From Channallabes apus (taxonomy: Eukaryota; Chordata; Actinopteri; Siluriformes; Clariidae), in contig CM060131.1 in the NCBI GenBank assembly GCA_030522415.1, forward strand, positions 11,551,203-11,615,202: DNA of 64,000 nucleotides, given 5' to 3'. The notes under the pieces are model-generated. The model saw only the letters and a program-made list of their open reading frames with translations, was not told where the DNA came from and made no database searches. Each line of letters starts with the position of its first letter. The first letter of the stretch is position 1. Position numbers and translations under genes: made by a program. Shown here in pieces: positions 1-11,219 of this stretch.

Positions 1-50
1 CGTTACTGTCACTTTTGGGAAGGACGTTATGCTCATGAGAGACGCCCTAA

Positions 51-203
51 AGAGAGAGAGAGAGAGAAAGAGTGTGTGTTAGAGAGAGAGAGTGAGTGTG
101 TGCGTGTGTGTTAGAGAGAGAGTGTGAGAAAGAGTGTGTGTGAGAGAGAGTGAGTGTGTGCGTGTGTGTTAGAGAGAGAGAGTGAGAGAAAGTGTGTGTG
201 AGA

Positions 204-250
<47 letters not shown>
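51..250. repeat. compound GA/GT microsatellite
   Basis: Alternating runs of GA and GT dinucleotides. Open frames through it encode only Ser/Leu/His/Thr or Arg/Glu repeats and are not genes. Confidence 0.95.
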
Positions 251-253
<3 letters not shown>

Positions 254-901
254 CTTCGTGTGTGCCTGTTCTGGGGCACGTTTTCGTTTTGAACATTTGC
301 CCACTTTGTCCCAACCTGAGTTTTCTGCACCACTGTCCTGCGAGATAACTGAACTGAGCAAGAATCTTTTTTTTTTTTTTTTTATCTTTGCTAACCAAAT
401 TGAGGTTCTGTAAACAGCCCACAAACTCGTGGTCGAAGATTATACAACCTCCTAAAAAAAAAAAAAAAACCCCACACATAATAATATGCAACCAGTTAAA
501 ACGCACGGATTAGTTTTTGCTCCGCCCCCAGCTTTATTTCCCCCTGAGCGACGTCACCGTTATACATAAAATAGTCTTTCCACCAAAACACTCAGCATAC
601 TAACCCTGAAACTTGCGAAACCGAAAAGGGCGTAGCCCTTAAAACCATTATTTGTTTTTGCAGTTGTTAAATTAGGATTGTGCAAATACTTCAAATTTGA
701 TTAAATACTTCAGTGTTCCATATCTGAATATTTGTTAGAAGTGACATACTTTATTCAGCACAACCTAGGCAATATGATGATCTGAATTTATTCAATCATG
801 TCAACCAGTTATACAAACATAACTGAGAAAAAGTTTTTAAAAAAATGGATCACATGGGCAAATAAGAAGCACAGATACACATGGTCATTTTCTTTAAAAA
901 A

Positions 902-908
<7 letters not shown>
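251..908. other. no recognised feature (AT-rich)
   Basis: AT-rich sequence with a poly-T run near 366-383 and a poly-A run near 454-469. I see no coding potential or known repeat. Confidence 0.5.

Positions 909-948
<40 letters not shown>
909..948. repeat. TA microsatellite
   Basis: Uninterrupted TA dinucleotide run directly upstream of the V-SINE. Confidence 0.95.
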
Positions 949-949
<1 letters not shown>

Positions 950-952
<3 letters not shown>

Positions 953-1216
953 GCACTGTGGCTAACTGCTAACTGTAGCTAGTGGTTAACCCTGTCGCCT
1001 TGCACCTCCAGGATCTGGGTTCGATGCCGGGAAAGGTGTGATTTGCACCGAGTTTACATGTTCTCCGCATGCTTGGTAGGTTTCTTCCAGGTACTCCAGT
1101 TTCCTCTCACATTCCAAAGACATGCAAACTAGGCTAAATTGTCTAATTGCTCGTTTTGTGTGTGTCCTGTAATGGATTGGTATCCCATCCGGTGCCTTGT
1201 CCCCTAATTCTCCTGG
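950..1216 (+). mobile_element. V-SINE of DANA/HE1 (Mermaid) type
   Basis: The order of blocks is that of vertebrate V-SINEs: a tRNA-like head (CAGCACTGTGGC, then GTGGTTAACCCTGTCGCC and GGGTTCGATGCC as A- and B-box-like parts), the conserved central block (GAGTTTACATGTTCTCC, then TACTCCAGTTTCCTC and CCAAAGACATGCAAACTAGG) and a 3' part ending GATTGGTATCCCATCC. It is diverged. Such SINEs are RNA polymerase III transcripts moved by a partner LINE. Confidence 0.75.
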
Positions 1217-1644
1217 ATTTTTTTCTTTAAAAATAAAATAGTCTTGGAGAGTTTTTTTTTTTATCACTTTTTTTTCAGATTGGAAAAAAATACAATACAA
1301 TTATTTTTCAAAAAATTTTCCTTCATTGTCAAAATTTGTATCTAATAATATAAATTTTTTATTAACTTTTTAAATATAAAATTAAGCTGTTAATTTAGCC
1401 TCAGACCTCAAAAGAAGGACAGTATTCAGTGTAATGGTCATAATGAAAAATTATTTTATAACATTTATTCAATCTGTATTCAAACATGAGTGAAATCTTA
1501 AATATTTCTCTGAAATCTTAGAAACATAACCCATTATTTAAATTGTGCTATCTCCCCTCCCTTCATAACTAATATTCACGGTTAACCATGTGTGATAATT
1601 TTTTATTTAAAATCAGATTCAAATGTTAGGAAATGTAGACTGTT
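1217..1644. other. no recognised feature (AT-rich)
   Basis: AT-rich sequence between the V-SINE and an L2 tail; nothing recognised. Confidence 0.4.
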
Positions 1645-1914
1645 GTAGACTTTGCACTTTAATACCATATTTCTATATTTTTGCAATATTTTATTATGCC
1701 CTTATGCTCAGTTAATTTTACAAATTTTACTAGTTAAAATTATTTCTTTAGTATTTCCTTTTTATTGATTATTTATTTTACGTACAAGATTTTATTTTCT
1801 TATTTTCTTTTTTTTTTTAAGGTCACTGGCGGTCGTATAAAAGCATTTCACTGCATATTATACTGTGTATGATTGTGTATGTGACTAATAAAATTTGAAT
1901 TTTGAATTTTTTTG
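1645..1914 (+). mobile_element. 5'-truncated L2-type LINE, 3' UTR only
   Basis: This segment closely matches the reverse complement of the 3' UTR of the L2 at 13232-16719. Shared blocks include TACCATATTTCTATATTTTT, GGTCACTGGCGGTCGTATAA and TGTGTATGTGACTAATAAAA, ending in a TTTGAA-type tail. Extreme 5' truncation is typical of LINE insertion. The close match suggests the same subfamily. Confidence 0.85.
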
Positions 1915-1957
1915 ATTTTTTTTTGCTTTCTGGCCGAAATCTGACCATTTCCTAAAA

Positions 1958-2110
1958 AAGTGTGGCATGGTGGTTTCATGTGTTAGAGTTGTCGCCTTGC
2001 ACCCATTGGGTTGAGTTGAGTTTGCATGTTGTCAGTGCATGACGGTACTCCGCTTTCCCTGCAGCTGTAGGCTGATTTGTGTTTACAGATTTTCCATTGA
2101 TGAAGTAGGT
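1958..2110 (+). mobile_element. degenerate V-SINE-like fragment
   Basis: GTGGCATGGTGG, then GTCGCCTTGCACCC, GAGTTTGCATGTTGTC, GTACTCCGCTTTCCCTGC and GTAGGCTGATT follow the block order of the V-SINE at 950-1216, but divergence is high. Confidence 0.5.
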
Positions 2111-2756
2111 TGCAAGACATTGTAGCTCTGAGCCACGTATTTCCCACTTATATCAATGATCGTTGGTCATTCTGACTGTAAATTGGCTATGATTGTAGTT
2201 TAAAGTATATTTTTGTTGAAAAGGCTCCTGTCCCTTTAAATAGGATCCTTGGACTGTTTATTAGACTGATCTGAGCGTAGTGCAAGTCATAGTTGCCCCC
2301 TTCCTTTTCTACAGTCTAGAATAGAGATGTGTACAGTGTGCAATATGTTTTATATCATACAGTTAGATCATAATCTTTATGTATTCTTTAGTATTATATT
2401 ATGTATGGGTCAATAGAAAATATTGCTTAATCAGCTGTTTTTATGTATATCTATTTAATTAATTATAGCATTTCTGGTAGGTGAACCCTTTACGCTCACC
2501 AGAATCTGCTTTCAGATTTCTTTATAGGTTTGATTTTGAAGGAAAATCTTCTATAAATTTGAAATTAATATTTTATGCAAAGTTAAATTAATTCAGCAAG
2601 TATGGAAAAAGTCTGACATGGGTTACAAATGGTACACAGTGGACAAATTAATCCGATGGACATGATGGCATAGCAGTGAATTTAAATCTTTTGTATGCAA
2701 CCCTTTTTCATTTTTATTAGTACAAATATTCTATATTCTATATTAAACCTGCACCG
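2111..2756. other. no recognised feature
   Basis: AT-rich sequence with nothing recognised on either strand. Confidence 0.4.
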
Positions 2757-3415
2757 TTGAGAGCATCCTGATGGTAAACATCACAATAGCATGGTAATAG
2801 CATTATGCAGGACAGACGAGCTCTACAGAGGGTGAGCATACAGTATCATCCACACAGAGCTCCCTGAACTGCACTCTGCTCTGTATAAAATAAGCAGTGC
2901 TGGCCCAAGGCCAGGAAGATAGTGAAGGATCTCAGGCACCCCACCATTGGACTGTTCTCTCTAGAGTGGTCAAGGAAGTGCTTCCGGCTCCCTGAAGGCC
3001 AACACAGAGAAAATGAGGAGGAGCTTCTTCCTGCAGGATATTCGGGCTCTGAACACAGACAACTAATCTCATTTTCACATATAGGTTAACCCTTCCCCCA
3101 TTTCAACACAACTACTCACCCTGTTTGCACTGTTCTCTTCCAGGAACAATCATGGCCTAACATGATCACTTCGCACTTTATGTATTCATACTGTATCTGA
3201 CAATCATAACTCCTGCTGCCAGCCAATGCCATTTTATATTTTCACTTGCACATATTAATAGGATTGACATTTGTATTAAATTTTTTTTAATTCTGATTCA
3301 TATATGCAGATTTTTATTCCTATTCTTATGTAATATATCTCTTATAAAATTTCACTGCATTCCATACTGTGTATGATTGTTTATGTGACAAATAAAATTT
3401 GTATTAAATTATAAT
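2757..3415 (+). mobile_element. 5'-truncated, decayed L2-type LINE (ORF2 C-terminus and 3' UTR)
   Basis: Starts with GAGAGCATCCTGATGGTAAA and continues through CAGGACAGACGAGCTCTACA, the coding block for the post-RT region of L2 ORF2 (compare ESILTGNITTWFG and MQDRQALQRVVR in the element at 13232-16719). The frame is broken by many substitutions and indels. The 3' UTR ends with GTGTATGATTG, then TGTGACAAATAAAATTTG, the family tail. Confidence 0.8.
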
Positions 3416-4259
3416 GATTTTATTTATACTTAAATTAAATTAATAAATCTTACATTTAAAATCTTTACTTAAAAATATACTGTCAAATACTTCAGTGTTC
3501 CATATCAGAATATTTGTTTGTTTTACTGCTCTCAATACAATAAGACTTCAGACATCGCTATGGGCAGGCAAGAAAAGTAGAAAAATTAAAAAAAGTAAAA
3601 AATAAAAAACAATTTATATAGGCTTGGAGTTGAATGATTTGATGGTCTCATGCTAACAAAAGTTGCATACTGTAGCTTTAATGTTAGCTTTAGAACTTGC
3701 AGAACTTGGTGGAGCAGTGCCTGCATGCAGCTGCACTCTGAGCCATATTCTTTCGCATGCAAAAAATACATTCCAGACTCGTAAGAGGGTAAATGTACAG
3801 CATTACGGTTTGACTTGTGGCCTTTAATCAATATTCACAGCAAAAAGGAACTGGGAGAGCAGAAAATAGAAAATAGAATCAAGAAGAGAGGTTTGTGTGT
3901 ACAAAAAGCAAAAGTTCAAAACTTATCATAGAAAGACTTAATGTAATCATTCCCTGTCACCCAATTTCAATGAATAGCCTGTTTTTATGATGCAAATTGT
4001 TGAAAATATTGCATAAGAGGCAGCAGTGTTTAAACACAGAACAAATTTAGAACTAGTGGACTCTATTAGGGGCACACAAGATTCACACTACTGTACATAT
4101 TGTAACCTCTCCCTTTCTGATTCTGTATCTGACTTTTCCAGATAACTAGTAATAGATAACTAGTGAGTCATTTAGGTCATTTCGTTCTTTTTTCAGAAAT
4201 AAAATAAAATGTTACATTCTCAATTAACAGACCACAACATATGTGTATGTGTTGGCTGT
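3416..4259. other. no recognised feature
   Basis: AT-rich sequence; the small open frame on the minus strand at 3586-3831 has no recognisable family. Confidence 0.4.
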
Positions 4260-4812
4260 AGTTCCAGCAGTGGCGGTTTTAGGGTAGGGCGAAGTGGGCA
4301 GCCGCCCAGGGCGGCATTTTTTTATATTACGTGGGGGGCAGCACACGAACCTGGAGTAAAAAATAATAATCTTTGCCGCTAAGCGGTTTTCAATTATCTG
4401 TGATACCTGCGAACGCGCCGCCCCTGAATGAGCCGCACAGAAGCTGAGCGAGCGGAGAGGACCAGGAGGGGGAGTGTTTGAGCGCAGAGGAGAGCGGATG
4501 ACGAGGGGCGGGGGTTGAGAGGGCTGCAGAGTACAGTTCACCTCTCCCAAATGAAGCGGACAAGAAGGGGGCTAAATTATGTCTACCTGACTTTCTTACA
4601 AATAACGCACATTTCATTCAAAATATTATAAACACACACCAGTAATTTGCACTTTTTTCATTCATTTAATTGTGTGAAATGGCTAATAAAAATAAATAAA
4701 AGCGATTATGATGTGGAGGTGAATTGGTTTAGTCTTGACTTCTGGTCGTCAGTGACAGCGTTGGGGGAAATCTGTTGATTGTCGAATCGTCGGTTACAAA
4801 GTAAACACAGCG

Positions 4813-4905
4813 ATGGAGAGAAAAAGGCCAAAGCTGTCTGGGCTAAATTGTCAGGGGTCCAATTTAGAAAAAAAAGAAGATGAGGAGAAACGGATAAAAA
4901 ATAAA
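4813..4905 (+). pseudogene. hAT transposase N-terminal fragment
   Basis: An ATG at 4813 opens a basic stretch beginning MERKRPKLSG, resembling the start of zinc-finger/hAT transposases of teleosts (from memory of the family). The frame breaks within about 30 codons. Its position inside the CAGTGGCGG element supports the call. Confidence 0.5.
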
Positions 4906-5411
4906 TGTATGCAACAATGTTCTCTCTGTATGATAAAGGTATTCATGTCATCATGTTAATTAGTGGTAGAACATTAACTCTTAGGTTTGTTAGCCGTCTT
5001 GCTTATGATGCTTGCTATGCTTACCTTGCTAAAAAAAAAAACACAAAATAAAAGCCTAATTTACAAACTATCAAAGAAATTCTAATGGTTTCTATTAAAT
5101 ACCACAAAATGTAACCACAAAATTATGCTTTGAGCAAGACTGTTGCAAGTACAGTTATTTATTTCCATTGTTTATTATGTTAATGTTGGCTATAGCCAAT
5201 ATATTTACGATATATTTACAGTATACTGTAAATAGCCAGTTTAATTTACATATGTGTAGATAGTTTAAAAGTCATTTTCCATTTGCTATAACTCTGTTAC
5301 GTGACAAAGCATATAATTTGAGGCAGTAAATTAACCAAGGAGCTAATTGTTCCTCCCTTAGATTAGATTATATTAGATTAATAAAATGTCTAATGACTGC
5401 CATCAAAAACC

Positions 5412-5666
5412 ATGAGCCTCTTTGAGCTTATCACTTTTATGCACAATAAGGATCTATCTGAGATCTACCCCAACTTTTGGACTGCTCAGGATTGCACTTA
5501 CTGTACATTGCCAGTGACTGTAGCCCAAGCAGAGAGGAGCTTTTCCAAACTCAGGTTAATCAAGACATACCTGAGATCAACCATGTCTCAGGAACGGCTC
5601 ACTGCCCTTGCTGTCATAAGCATAAATCATGCAATAGGGGAGCAGATCTCATATGATTTAGTGTGA
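5412..5666 (+). pseudogene. hAT transposase C-terminal dimerisation domain (hATC) fragment
   Basis: An 84-codon open frame ends with the hATC signature LPVTVAQAERSFSKL followed by RSTMSQERLTALAVISI. In complete hAT transposases this region mediates dimerisation and contributes to the RNase H-like fold. Here it is the only long coding block left; the catalytic region is deleted. It lies about 220 bp before the right terminus, the normal place for the 3' end of the gene. Confidence 0.85.
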
Positions 5667-5799
5667 ATTGTTCTATATTAATTCTATATTTATATAATGT
5701 TTGTTTGTACACAGTATATTTATTTAAGTTGTGAGTAGTTTAATAAAACGTGTGATGTGGTGTGTACAAATTGTGCAGGTTTTTCTTTTCTTTCTTTTT

Positions 5800-5801
<2 letters not shown>

Positions 5802-5833
<32 letters not shown>
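5802..5833 (+). repeat. 32-base G homopolymer
   Basis: An unbroken run of G on the plus strand just inside the right end of the hAT element. Its exact length is hard to sequence reliably. Confidence 0.9.
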
Positions 5834-5839
<6 letters not shown>

Positions 5840-5892
5840 GAGGGAGTCTCGCCCAGGGCGCACTTCAGTGTAGAACCGCCACTGAGTTCCAG

Positions 5893-7226
5893 TAATAAAA
5901 ATATTACAATGCACCTCACCTCTAATATCTTCTGGTCTGAGTTGTTTGTTCTTTTGAATCTATTGCTCTGCATAGCATCTATGGGAGTCACGTGACCAAA
6001 GAACGATTGATTTGGACCAAAAGCCTCAAAGGTCACTACTCATTTCTGTTTCTTGTACATAACCTACAGATTTCTTGCGATGCTTTGAGCATCTGCGCCC
6101 AGTAGAAAATGAAGGAATCACGCTCCGAGACTAGTCATTCTTCTGAGTCACATTAAAGACTGAAAAAAATATTTAATTGTTCATGAATCACTAGAAATCT
6201 GTTGTGTTTGAATTGTACTAGTATAAGAGTACAAACCATATCTATTTTATATGGTAATATAATATATCTATCTAATTCTATTGTTTAATGTTTATTGTTT
6301 AAACTAGCTGGTCATCACAAATCTCCTATTTTTACCAAAATAAAAAGATGAGGCGATTCATAAGATCTTTCCTCACAGGCAATCAAAAGGACTGGATCCA
6401 ATTTTTCTCTTGGTTGAAGCTCACTCAGGCACTCATTAACCAAGCATACCCATTTTCAATACCATCCTTTCCATGGAAAGCAATCCCCACATATGCAGCT
6501 GCTGTGGATAGATTTTCCTGATGAGCAAACAGATATGGGTACAAGCACTCCCATACTGAAGCGAGCCTCCCAACCCATGCATAAACAGCTGACATTTATA
6601 GAGTCGAGACACCAATATAAGACCCAGGTAATCAAATGTGGTTTCCTTAGAGATATTTATGTGGAAAAAATTTTTGCAAGTATCTAGCCTGTATTATTTG
6701 ACCATTCAGCGTTCTTGAACCAGAGGGTGTTGTCAGTTACAAGCTGAAAATGCCATACAACAGCCACATTGTCAGAGATAGACAGATCAGGATGACGTGA
6801 TGACGTGATAATTGATTCATGTTTTGACATAAATGAAACACTAGAATTGTTAGTTTTTATATACCTAGACTTGGGCTAACATTTTTTGAGGTAGTAAAAA
6901 AAAGATTTTCTTGAAATGCCAGTCAAGCCCTATACAGTATATATATATTTTTCTCAGTAAGTCTCTCATTCTGATATATACAGATTAATATGACACAAGC
7001 ACATGTTTAATCAGGTTGCTTTTACTGTATTTTATGTTTACACCACACATGGTAATATAGCCAGTAACATTTACAGAAAATAGAATGATGTGGAATAAAC
7101 AATCACCGCACCGCAAAAGGAGTATGCTCACATTCTTTTATATATTTGTTTTCAACCACTCTTACTGGTTTATTCTAATTCAATTATTCTAATTAGAATT
7201 TCCACTGACATGCATTCTGTGTTTGA
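5893..7226. other. no recognised feature
   Basis: AT-rich sequence. A 64-codon frame at 6493-6687 (plus) has no family I recognise and is probably chance. Confidence 0.4.
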
Positions 7227-7528
7227 GGTTGGTAGATAAATCCATTCATCCAACCATCCATCCATCGAGGCACCTCAGTTGTCCAACTAGGGAAGCCATG
7301 GAGGCGAATGGTGACCATTGTATTCATTCCCATTTTACGACCGTTATAGGGCCTCCGGTCAACATTCACACGTGCATTTAGCCTAAACTTAGTCTTTGGA
7401 TAGTGGGAGGAAACTGGAATATGCAGAGGAAACCCACCAAGCATGGGGAGAACATGCACACAGACTCCTATGCAGTCCTGGAGGTGCATGGTGACAAATC
7501 TCTAGGCCACTGTGCTGCCTTGTTAGAT
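7227..7528 (-). mobile_element. V-SINE of DANA/HE1 type, reversed
   Basis: Read on the minus strand it begins GGCAGCACAGTGGCC and continues with GCACCTCCAGGACTGC, GCATGTTCTCCCCATGC, GTTTCCTCTGCATATTCC and CAAAGACTAAGTTTAGGC, the V-SINE block order. It is diverged. Confidence 0.75.
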
Positions 7529-7911
7529 AAATACTAAACTTTCAAAACAGCTTGGCTTACTCCTCATGACAGTGCCTTCAGGTGAATCGAGCACTATCTA
7601 TTATTGTAGGACATTCATAATATTGTTAAGTCAAATCAGGAAGGAGTCATAAGGGGAAACCCCACACAGTTTGGGCATTGTGTGAACACCATATTACACT
7701 AGTGTGCAAAGCTATGTGGGATACAGCAGTGTAAATGCAGTGTTTGAGTGTGACATGCCTAAATCCTGAGTAATTTAATTCTTTGGGATTCATGCAGTGT
7801 GTGCTGGTATGTTTTGAGATCATTCAGTTCTTCACGCAGTTCTTTCTAAACTGTGTAAACTTATGTGACCATGGATGTAATGTACAAATGGATGCTTATC
7901 GGCATAAATGT
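7529..7911. other. no recognised feature
   Basis: Nothing recognised. Confidence 0.4.
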
Positions 7912-8161
7912 TGTTGTTGTTTGTTTTGGCTGATCACATTCAGGCGTCACCACAGCGGGCCATCTGATCCTCACATTTAACTTGGATGCCCTTCTTGATG
8001 CAGACTAGGGCTGCAACAACTAATCGATAAAATCGATAATTATCGATAATGAAATTCGTTGTCAACGAATGCCGTTATCGATTAGTTGGGCTGCTCACGT
8101 TATTGAGGCGCGCGACCACAAGATGCACAAATACACACACAGATACACAGCCGCTCGCGCA

Positions 8162-8245
8162 ATGGAGTTTACACAAGCATTTGCAGGAAAACGCGCGCGC
8201 CCCAAGTCCTCCAAGGTATGGGAGCAATTTACATTAAACACCTCT
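8162..8245 (+). pseudogene. BED-finger hAT transposase, N-terminal fragment
   Basis: An ATG at 8162 opens MEFTQAFAGKRARPKSSKVW, whose KSSKVWEQFT block resembles the start of a BED zinc finger (K-S-x-VW-x-F-T). No Cys/His zinc ligands follow in frame and the catalytic domain is missing, so it is a dead 5' fragment. Confidence 0.6.
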
Positions 8246-9084
8246 TATCGGGCGTTAAAATCGACCGTTTTTCTGCCGTTCGTAGTGTCCGGTGAGCGCG
8301 GATGAAGTGCCGAGGGTTTTCTACACATACATAGGAGTCAGTGAGAGTTCACACAGGCTTTGGTGACGTCACCAAAGCCCGTATGAACACTCTCACCGGC
8401 TGCGCGGTTATACAGGGTAAAAAAAAACGTTGCATGCAGCTTTTTCTTTGCGTTCAAATACCAACGAACACGAAGAAAACACTTCTAGTGCGTTTTCTTC
8501 ACGTTCATTTTACACTTCGGAGGACCGGATATATCCCATGATCCTACACGCTGTACAGAGGGGAAAAGGGCAAACTAAACAGAGTGAACCCAGTAGCGGC
8601 GAGTTTTTTTCTCTCTCCCCACGTCGGTGTATTACGAGAATGTCTAGTATTTATTTTATTATTGAGACAAAAAAAAGGATAAAATACACAAGAGGATCGA
8701 AATAATGTATAAACCGTGAAAAGGATGAAGTAGACACTTCAATTAAAAATATCATAATCTAGAAGTCTATTCTTATTATTAAGTTGAATTAATTTAAGAG
8801 AATTTAAAATTTAAGTCATTCTTAACAACTGAATGTATTTTTGTTTTAAACTATATATACTGTAAACTTGCCATCTGCAATTATTGTTAAAAACAAAAAT
8901 GTTGATTTACATAAAATAAGGTTTAAATGTCCAAATTAAAGATAATTAAACTATGTGGCTATTGCATTTTTTAAAGTTTACTTTTATACATAAATAATAC
9001 CCTGATTTATGGTTTTATATAGTTAAGCAAAACATCAAATTAAAGCGTCTAGCTTTTATCCGGTTTAATCGATATACATATAAT

Positions 9085-9140
9085 GTATGTATGTATGTAT
9101 GTATGTATGTACTGTATGTATACAGATGGCAAGTTGACAG

Positions 9141-9214
<74 letters not shown>
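9085..9214. repeat. TATG and TA microsatellites
   Basis: A TATG-type tetranucleotide run (about 9085-9110) is followed by a long pure TA run (about 9144-9214), both inside the hAT element. Confidence 0.9.
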
Positions 9215-9219
<5 letters not shown>

Positions 9220-9512
9220 TAACAGTCAACTTGTCATCTGCAATTATTGTTAAAAACAAAAATGTTGGTATGGTTTTATATATAATTATAAGCAAAACAT
9301 CAAATGAAAGAAGCGCTTAGCTTTGTCCAATTAATCGATTAACCGAAACAACAATCGGCCAACTAATCGATTATCAAAATAATCGTTAGTTGCAGCCCGA
9401 ATGCAGACCTACCATTTCTATTCAAGCTTGGGACCAGGACTAAGGATGTACTGCATCCAGTTCCTGGGAATCAAATCCATGCTTTATCAATGCCAGCCTA
9501 ACACTGAGATAC

Positions 9513-10258
9513 CAACACCTGGCACAAACGCTATAAATAAATGTTGACATGCTGTTGTTTTGCAACATTGTTTTGGGGTCATTAAAATCAAAGTTATCGC
9601 AACATTATTTTAATTACAGTTATATGACAACGGCATTCAACATTAGGACACCTGCATATTTTAACTTTCACCACCTTTTTTCATTTCAATATCTGTCACA
9701 TTTCACATTAGTAGTTAGCTACTTTACAACTATTGAACATTTTTATACATAGACATCAAGGTCTTCAGAAATACTGTTTCTTATATCTGATTAATGATTA
9801 TTATATTTCAAATATTTTTTTCACTGCTTCTAGAATTAGTTTTGCATTAATGGACAAATTAGTCTTGCTTCAGAAAAGAAAAAAAGCCAGTTCTCTACAA
9901 ACAGCAGTGCTGCTAAAGGCTCAAAGGAAGTCTTTAATCCTGGATACAAGTACATCTGAGACCTCACATAGTGGGGGCTGGGAATATCCACCCAAATGTT
10001 ATTAAATTTCATCTTCATTTTTGTGCAGGAAACTGGCCCTAGTAGATTTCAGATTCATCAGAGACAAAAATAAAATTCATCTAATATGAAGCATCTGTCA
10101 ATATGGTTTTAGATGCTTGGAAGATTATTATAAAATTATTAGAAAACTTTATGATAAAGTGTTCTCATTTGGAAATATTTTCTACACATAGATTTAATGA
10201 ATAATTAAACTTTAATTTGAGTTAACTACAACTCAGTAATACTGTATAAGAGTATGTC
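9513..10258. other. no recognised feature
   Basis: AT-rich; a 90-codon plus-strand frame at 9733-10005 has no recognisable motif. Confidence 0.4.
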
Positions 10259-10810
10259 AGAACTTCTTCTTTCAGCTGCTCCTGTTAGGGGTCAGCACAG
10301 CGGTCTCCATCTAACTCTCTTTATCAGTTCTTCTTTTGTCACTCCAACCTCCTTCATGTCCTCCCTCACCACATCCATAAACCTCCTCTTGAGCTTTCCT
10401 CTTTTCCTCCTGCCCAGCAGCTCCATCTCTAAGATTCTCCTCCTGATATACCCCTCACTGCATTTACATTTACATTTAGGCATTTAGCAGACGCTCTTAT
10501 CCAGAGCGACTTACATTTTAATTTCATTACACATATGAGCAGTTGAGGGTTAAGGGCCTTGCTCAAGGGCCCAACAGTGGCAACTTGGTGGTTGTGGGGT
10601 TTGAACCTGGGATCTTCCGAACCGTAGTCCAATGCCTTAACCACTGAGCTACACCTGGCACATGTCCAATGCATCTTAATGTCTCTAACTTTGGCCTCAA
10701 ACCATCCTACCTGCACTGCCCCACTAATATACTCATTCATAAACCTGTCCATTCTTGTCACTCCCAAAGCAAATCACAGCATTTTCAGCTCTGCCACCTT
10801 CAGCTCTGCT
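10259..10810 (-). mobile_element. RTE-type LINE 3' fragment, interrupted by a SINE
   Basis: On the minus strand the right part encodes GVTRMDRFMNEYISGAVQVG and the left part encodes ILEMELLGRRKRGKLKRRFM and DVVREDMKEVGVTKEEL, the C-terminal region of fish RTE reverse transcriptases (family knowledge). The 3' end carries TCAGCACAGCGG. A tRNA-type SINE occupies 10463-10659. The catalytic RT domain is absent, so this is a 5'-truncated insertion. Confidence 0.75.
10463..10659 (-). mobile_element. tRNA-derived SINE with L2-like tail
   Basis: On the minus strand it starts with GTAGCTCAGTGGTTAAGGC (A box) and AGGTTCAAACCCC (B box). It continues with GCCACTGTTGGGCCCTTGAG and ends with GTCGCTCTGGATAAGAGC, GTCTGCTAAATGCC and a TGTAAA-type repeat. 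That tail is the stem-loop shared between fish tRNA SINEs (for example the salmonid HpaI type) and L2 LINEs. The promoter boxes are well kept. It splits the RTE fragment. Confidence 0.85.
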
Positions 10811-10983
10811 TCCGCTTTAGAACAACATAATTAATCTGATTAGACAACACAAAGGGCATATACTGTATATGGCCTGGATTGATTTTAGTGCTACGCAAGT
10901 GATGAGATAAATACATTGCAGGGGTTATATTGTAAATGTTTAAGGAATATGGCTCCATTTCCACTTTTAACGAACCCATATTG

Positions 10984-11140
10984 TTGAGCCCTTAAGCAAG
11001 GCCCTTAACTCTATTTTCTTCAGGGGCGCTGTATCCTGTGCTCCGACCCCAGCATCCTATCGGAGATATGCAAAAAATAAAAATAAAAAACTAATAATAA
11101 TAATAATTTCACTGTATATTGTGAAAACTATTTTATGGAG
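10984..11140 (+). mobile_element. SINE/LINE 3' fragment
   Basis: GAGCCCTTAAGCAAGGCCCT, then GGGGCGCTGTATCC and GCTCCGACCCCAGC, followed by an A-rich segment, resemble the 3' half of a common fish SINE. No head is present. Confidence 0.5.
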
Positions 11141-11219
11141 TGAAAAAAAACTGAAAAAGTGAAACCAATATGTTCTAGATTCATTAATTGTTAAATAAAA
11201 TATTTCATGCAGTTTTTTT

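Larger units (their letters stand above)
4268..5884 (+). mobile_element. hAT transposon remnant, CAGTGGCGG ends, TSD AGTTCCAG
   Basis: The termini are inverted (CAGTGGCGGTT at the left, AACCGCCACTG at the right). An exact 8-bp target-site duplication, AGTTCCAG, lies at 4260-4267 and 5885-5892, as expected for hAT. At 1.6 kb the element has lost most of its transposase; only an N-terminal and a C-terminal coding fragment remain. It is non-autonomous and needs a full-length relative to move. Confidence 0.92.
8006..9400 (+). mobile_element. hAT transposon remnant, TAGGGCTGCAAC ends, TSD ATGCAGAC
   Basis: The left end TAGGGCTGCAACAACTAATC and the right end (read inward GGGCTGCAACTAACGATTA) are the paired ends of a ZBED-type hAT family common in fish. 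The 8-bp duplication ATGCAGAC at 7998-8005 and 9401-9408 is exact. Only the start of a BED-finger transposase remains inside. A stretch at 8866-9070 is repeated at 9222-9345, so the right subterminal region is present twice, separated by a TATG/TA microsatellite. Confidence 0.92.
7912..9512 (-). mobile_element. tRNA-type SINE with RTE-like tail, split by a hAT element
   Basis: Two halves, 7912-7997 and 9409-9512, form one teleost repeat if the hAT element between them is removed. The left half carries GGCTGATCACATTCAGG and CACCACAGCGGGCC, resembling the 3' end of the RTE LINE at 10259 (CAGCTGCTCCTGTTAGGGG and CAGCACAGCGG). The right half carries GGGACCAGGACTAAGG and a degenerate minus-strand B-box-like motif. 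Inference: a SINE using an RTE LINE for transposition. Confidence 0.55.

Noticed and set aside
47..506. Ser/Leu/His-rich and Arg/Glu-rich open frames
   Set aside because: They are translations of the GA/GT microsatellite.
5720..6036. Proline-rich frames
   Set aside because: Produced by the G homopolymer read on the opposite strand.
6493..6687. 64-codon frame as a small gene
   Set aside because: No homology recognised, no signals, AT-rich surroundings; length is expected by chance.
9065..9295. Ile/Tyr-repeat frame
   Set aside because: Translation of a TA microsatellite inside a hAT element.
10463..10659. A functional tRNA gene
   Set aside because: A and B boxes belong to a SINE head; the segment continues into the SINE body and tail and has no cloverleaf end.
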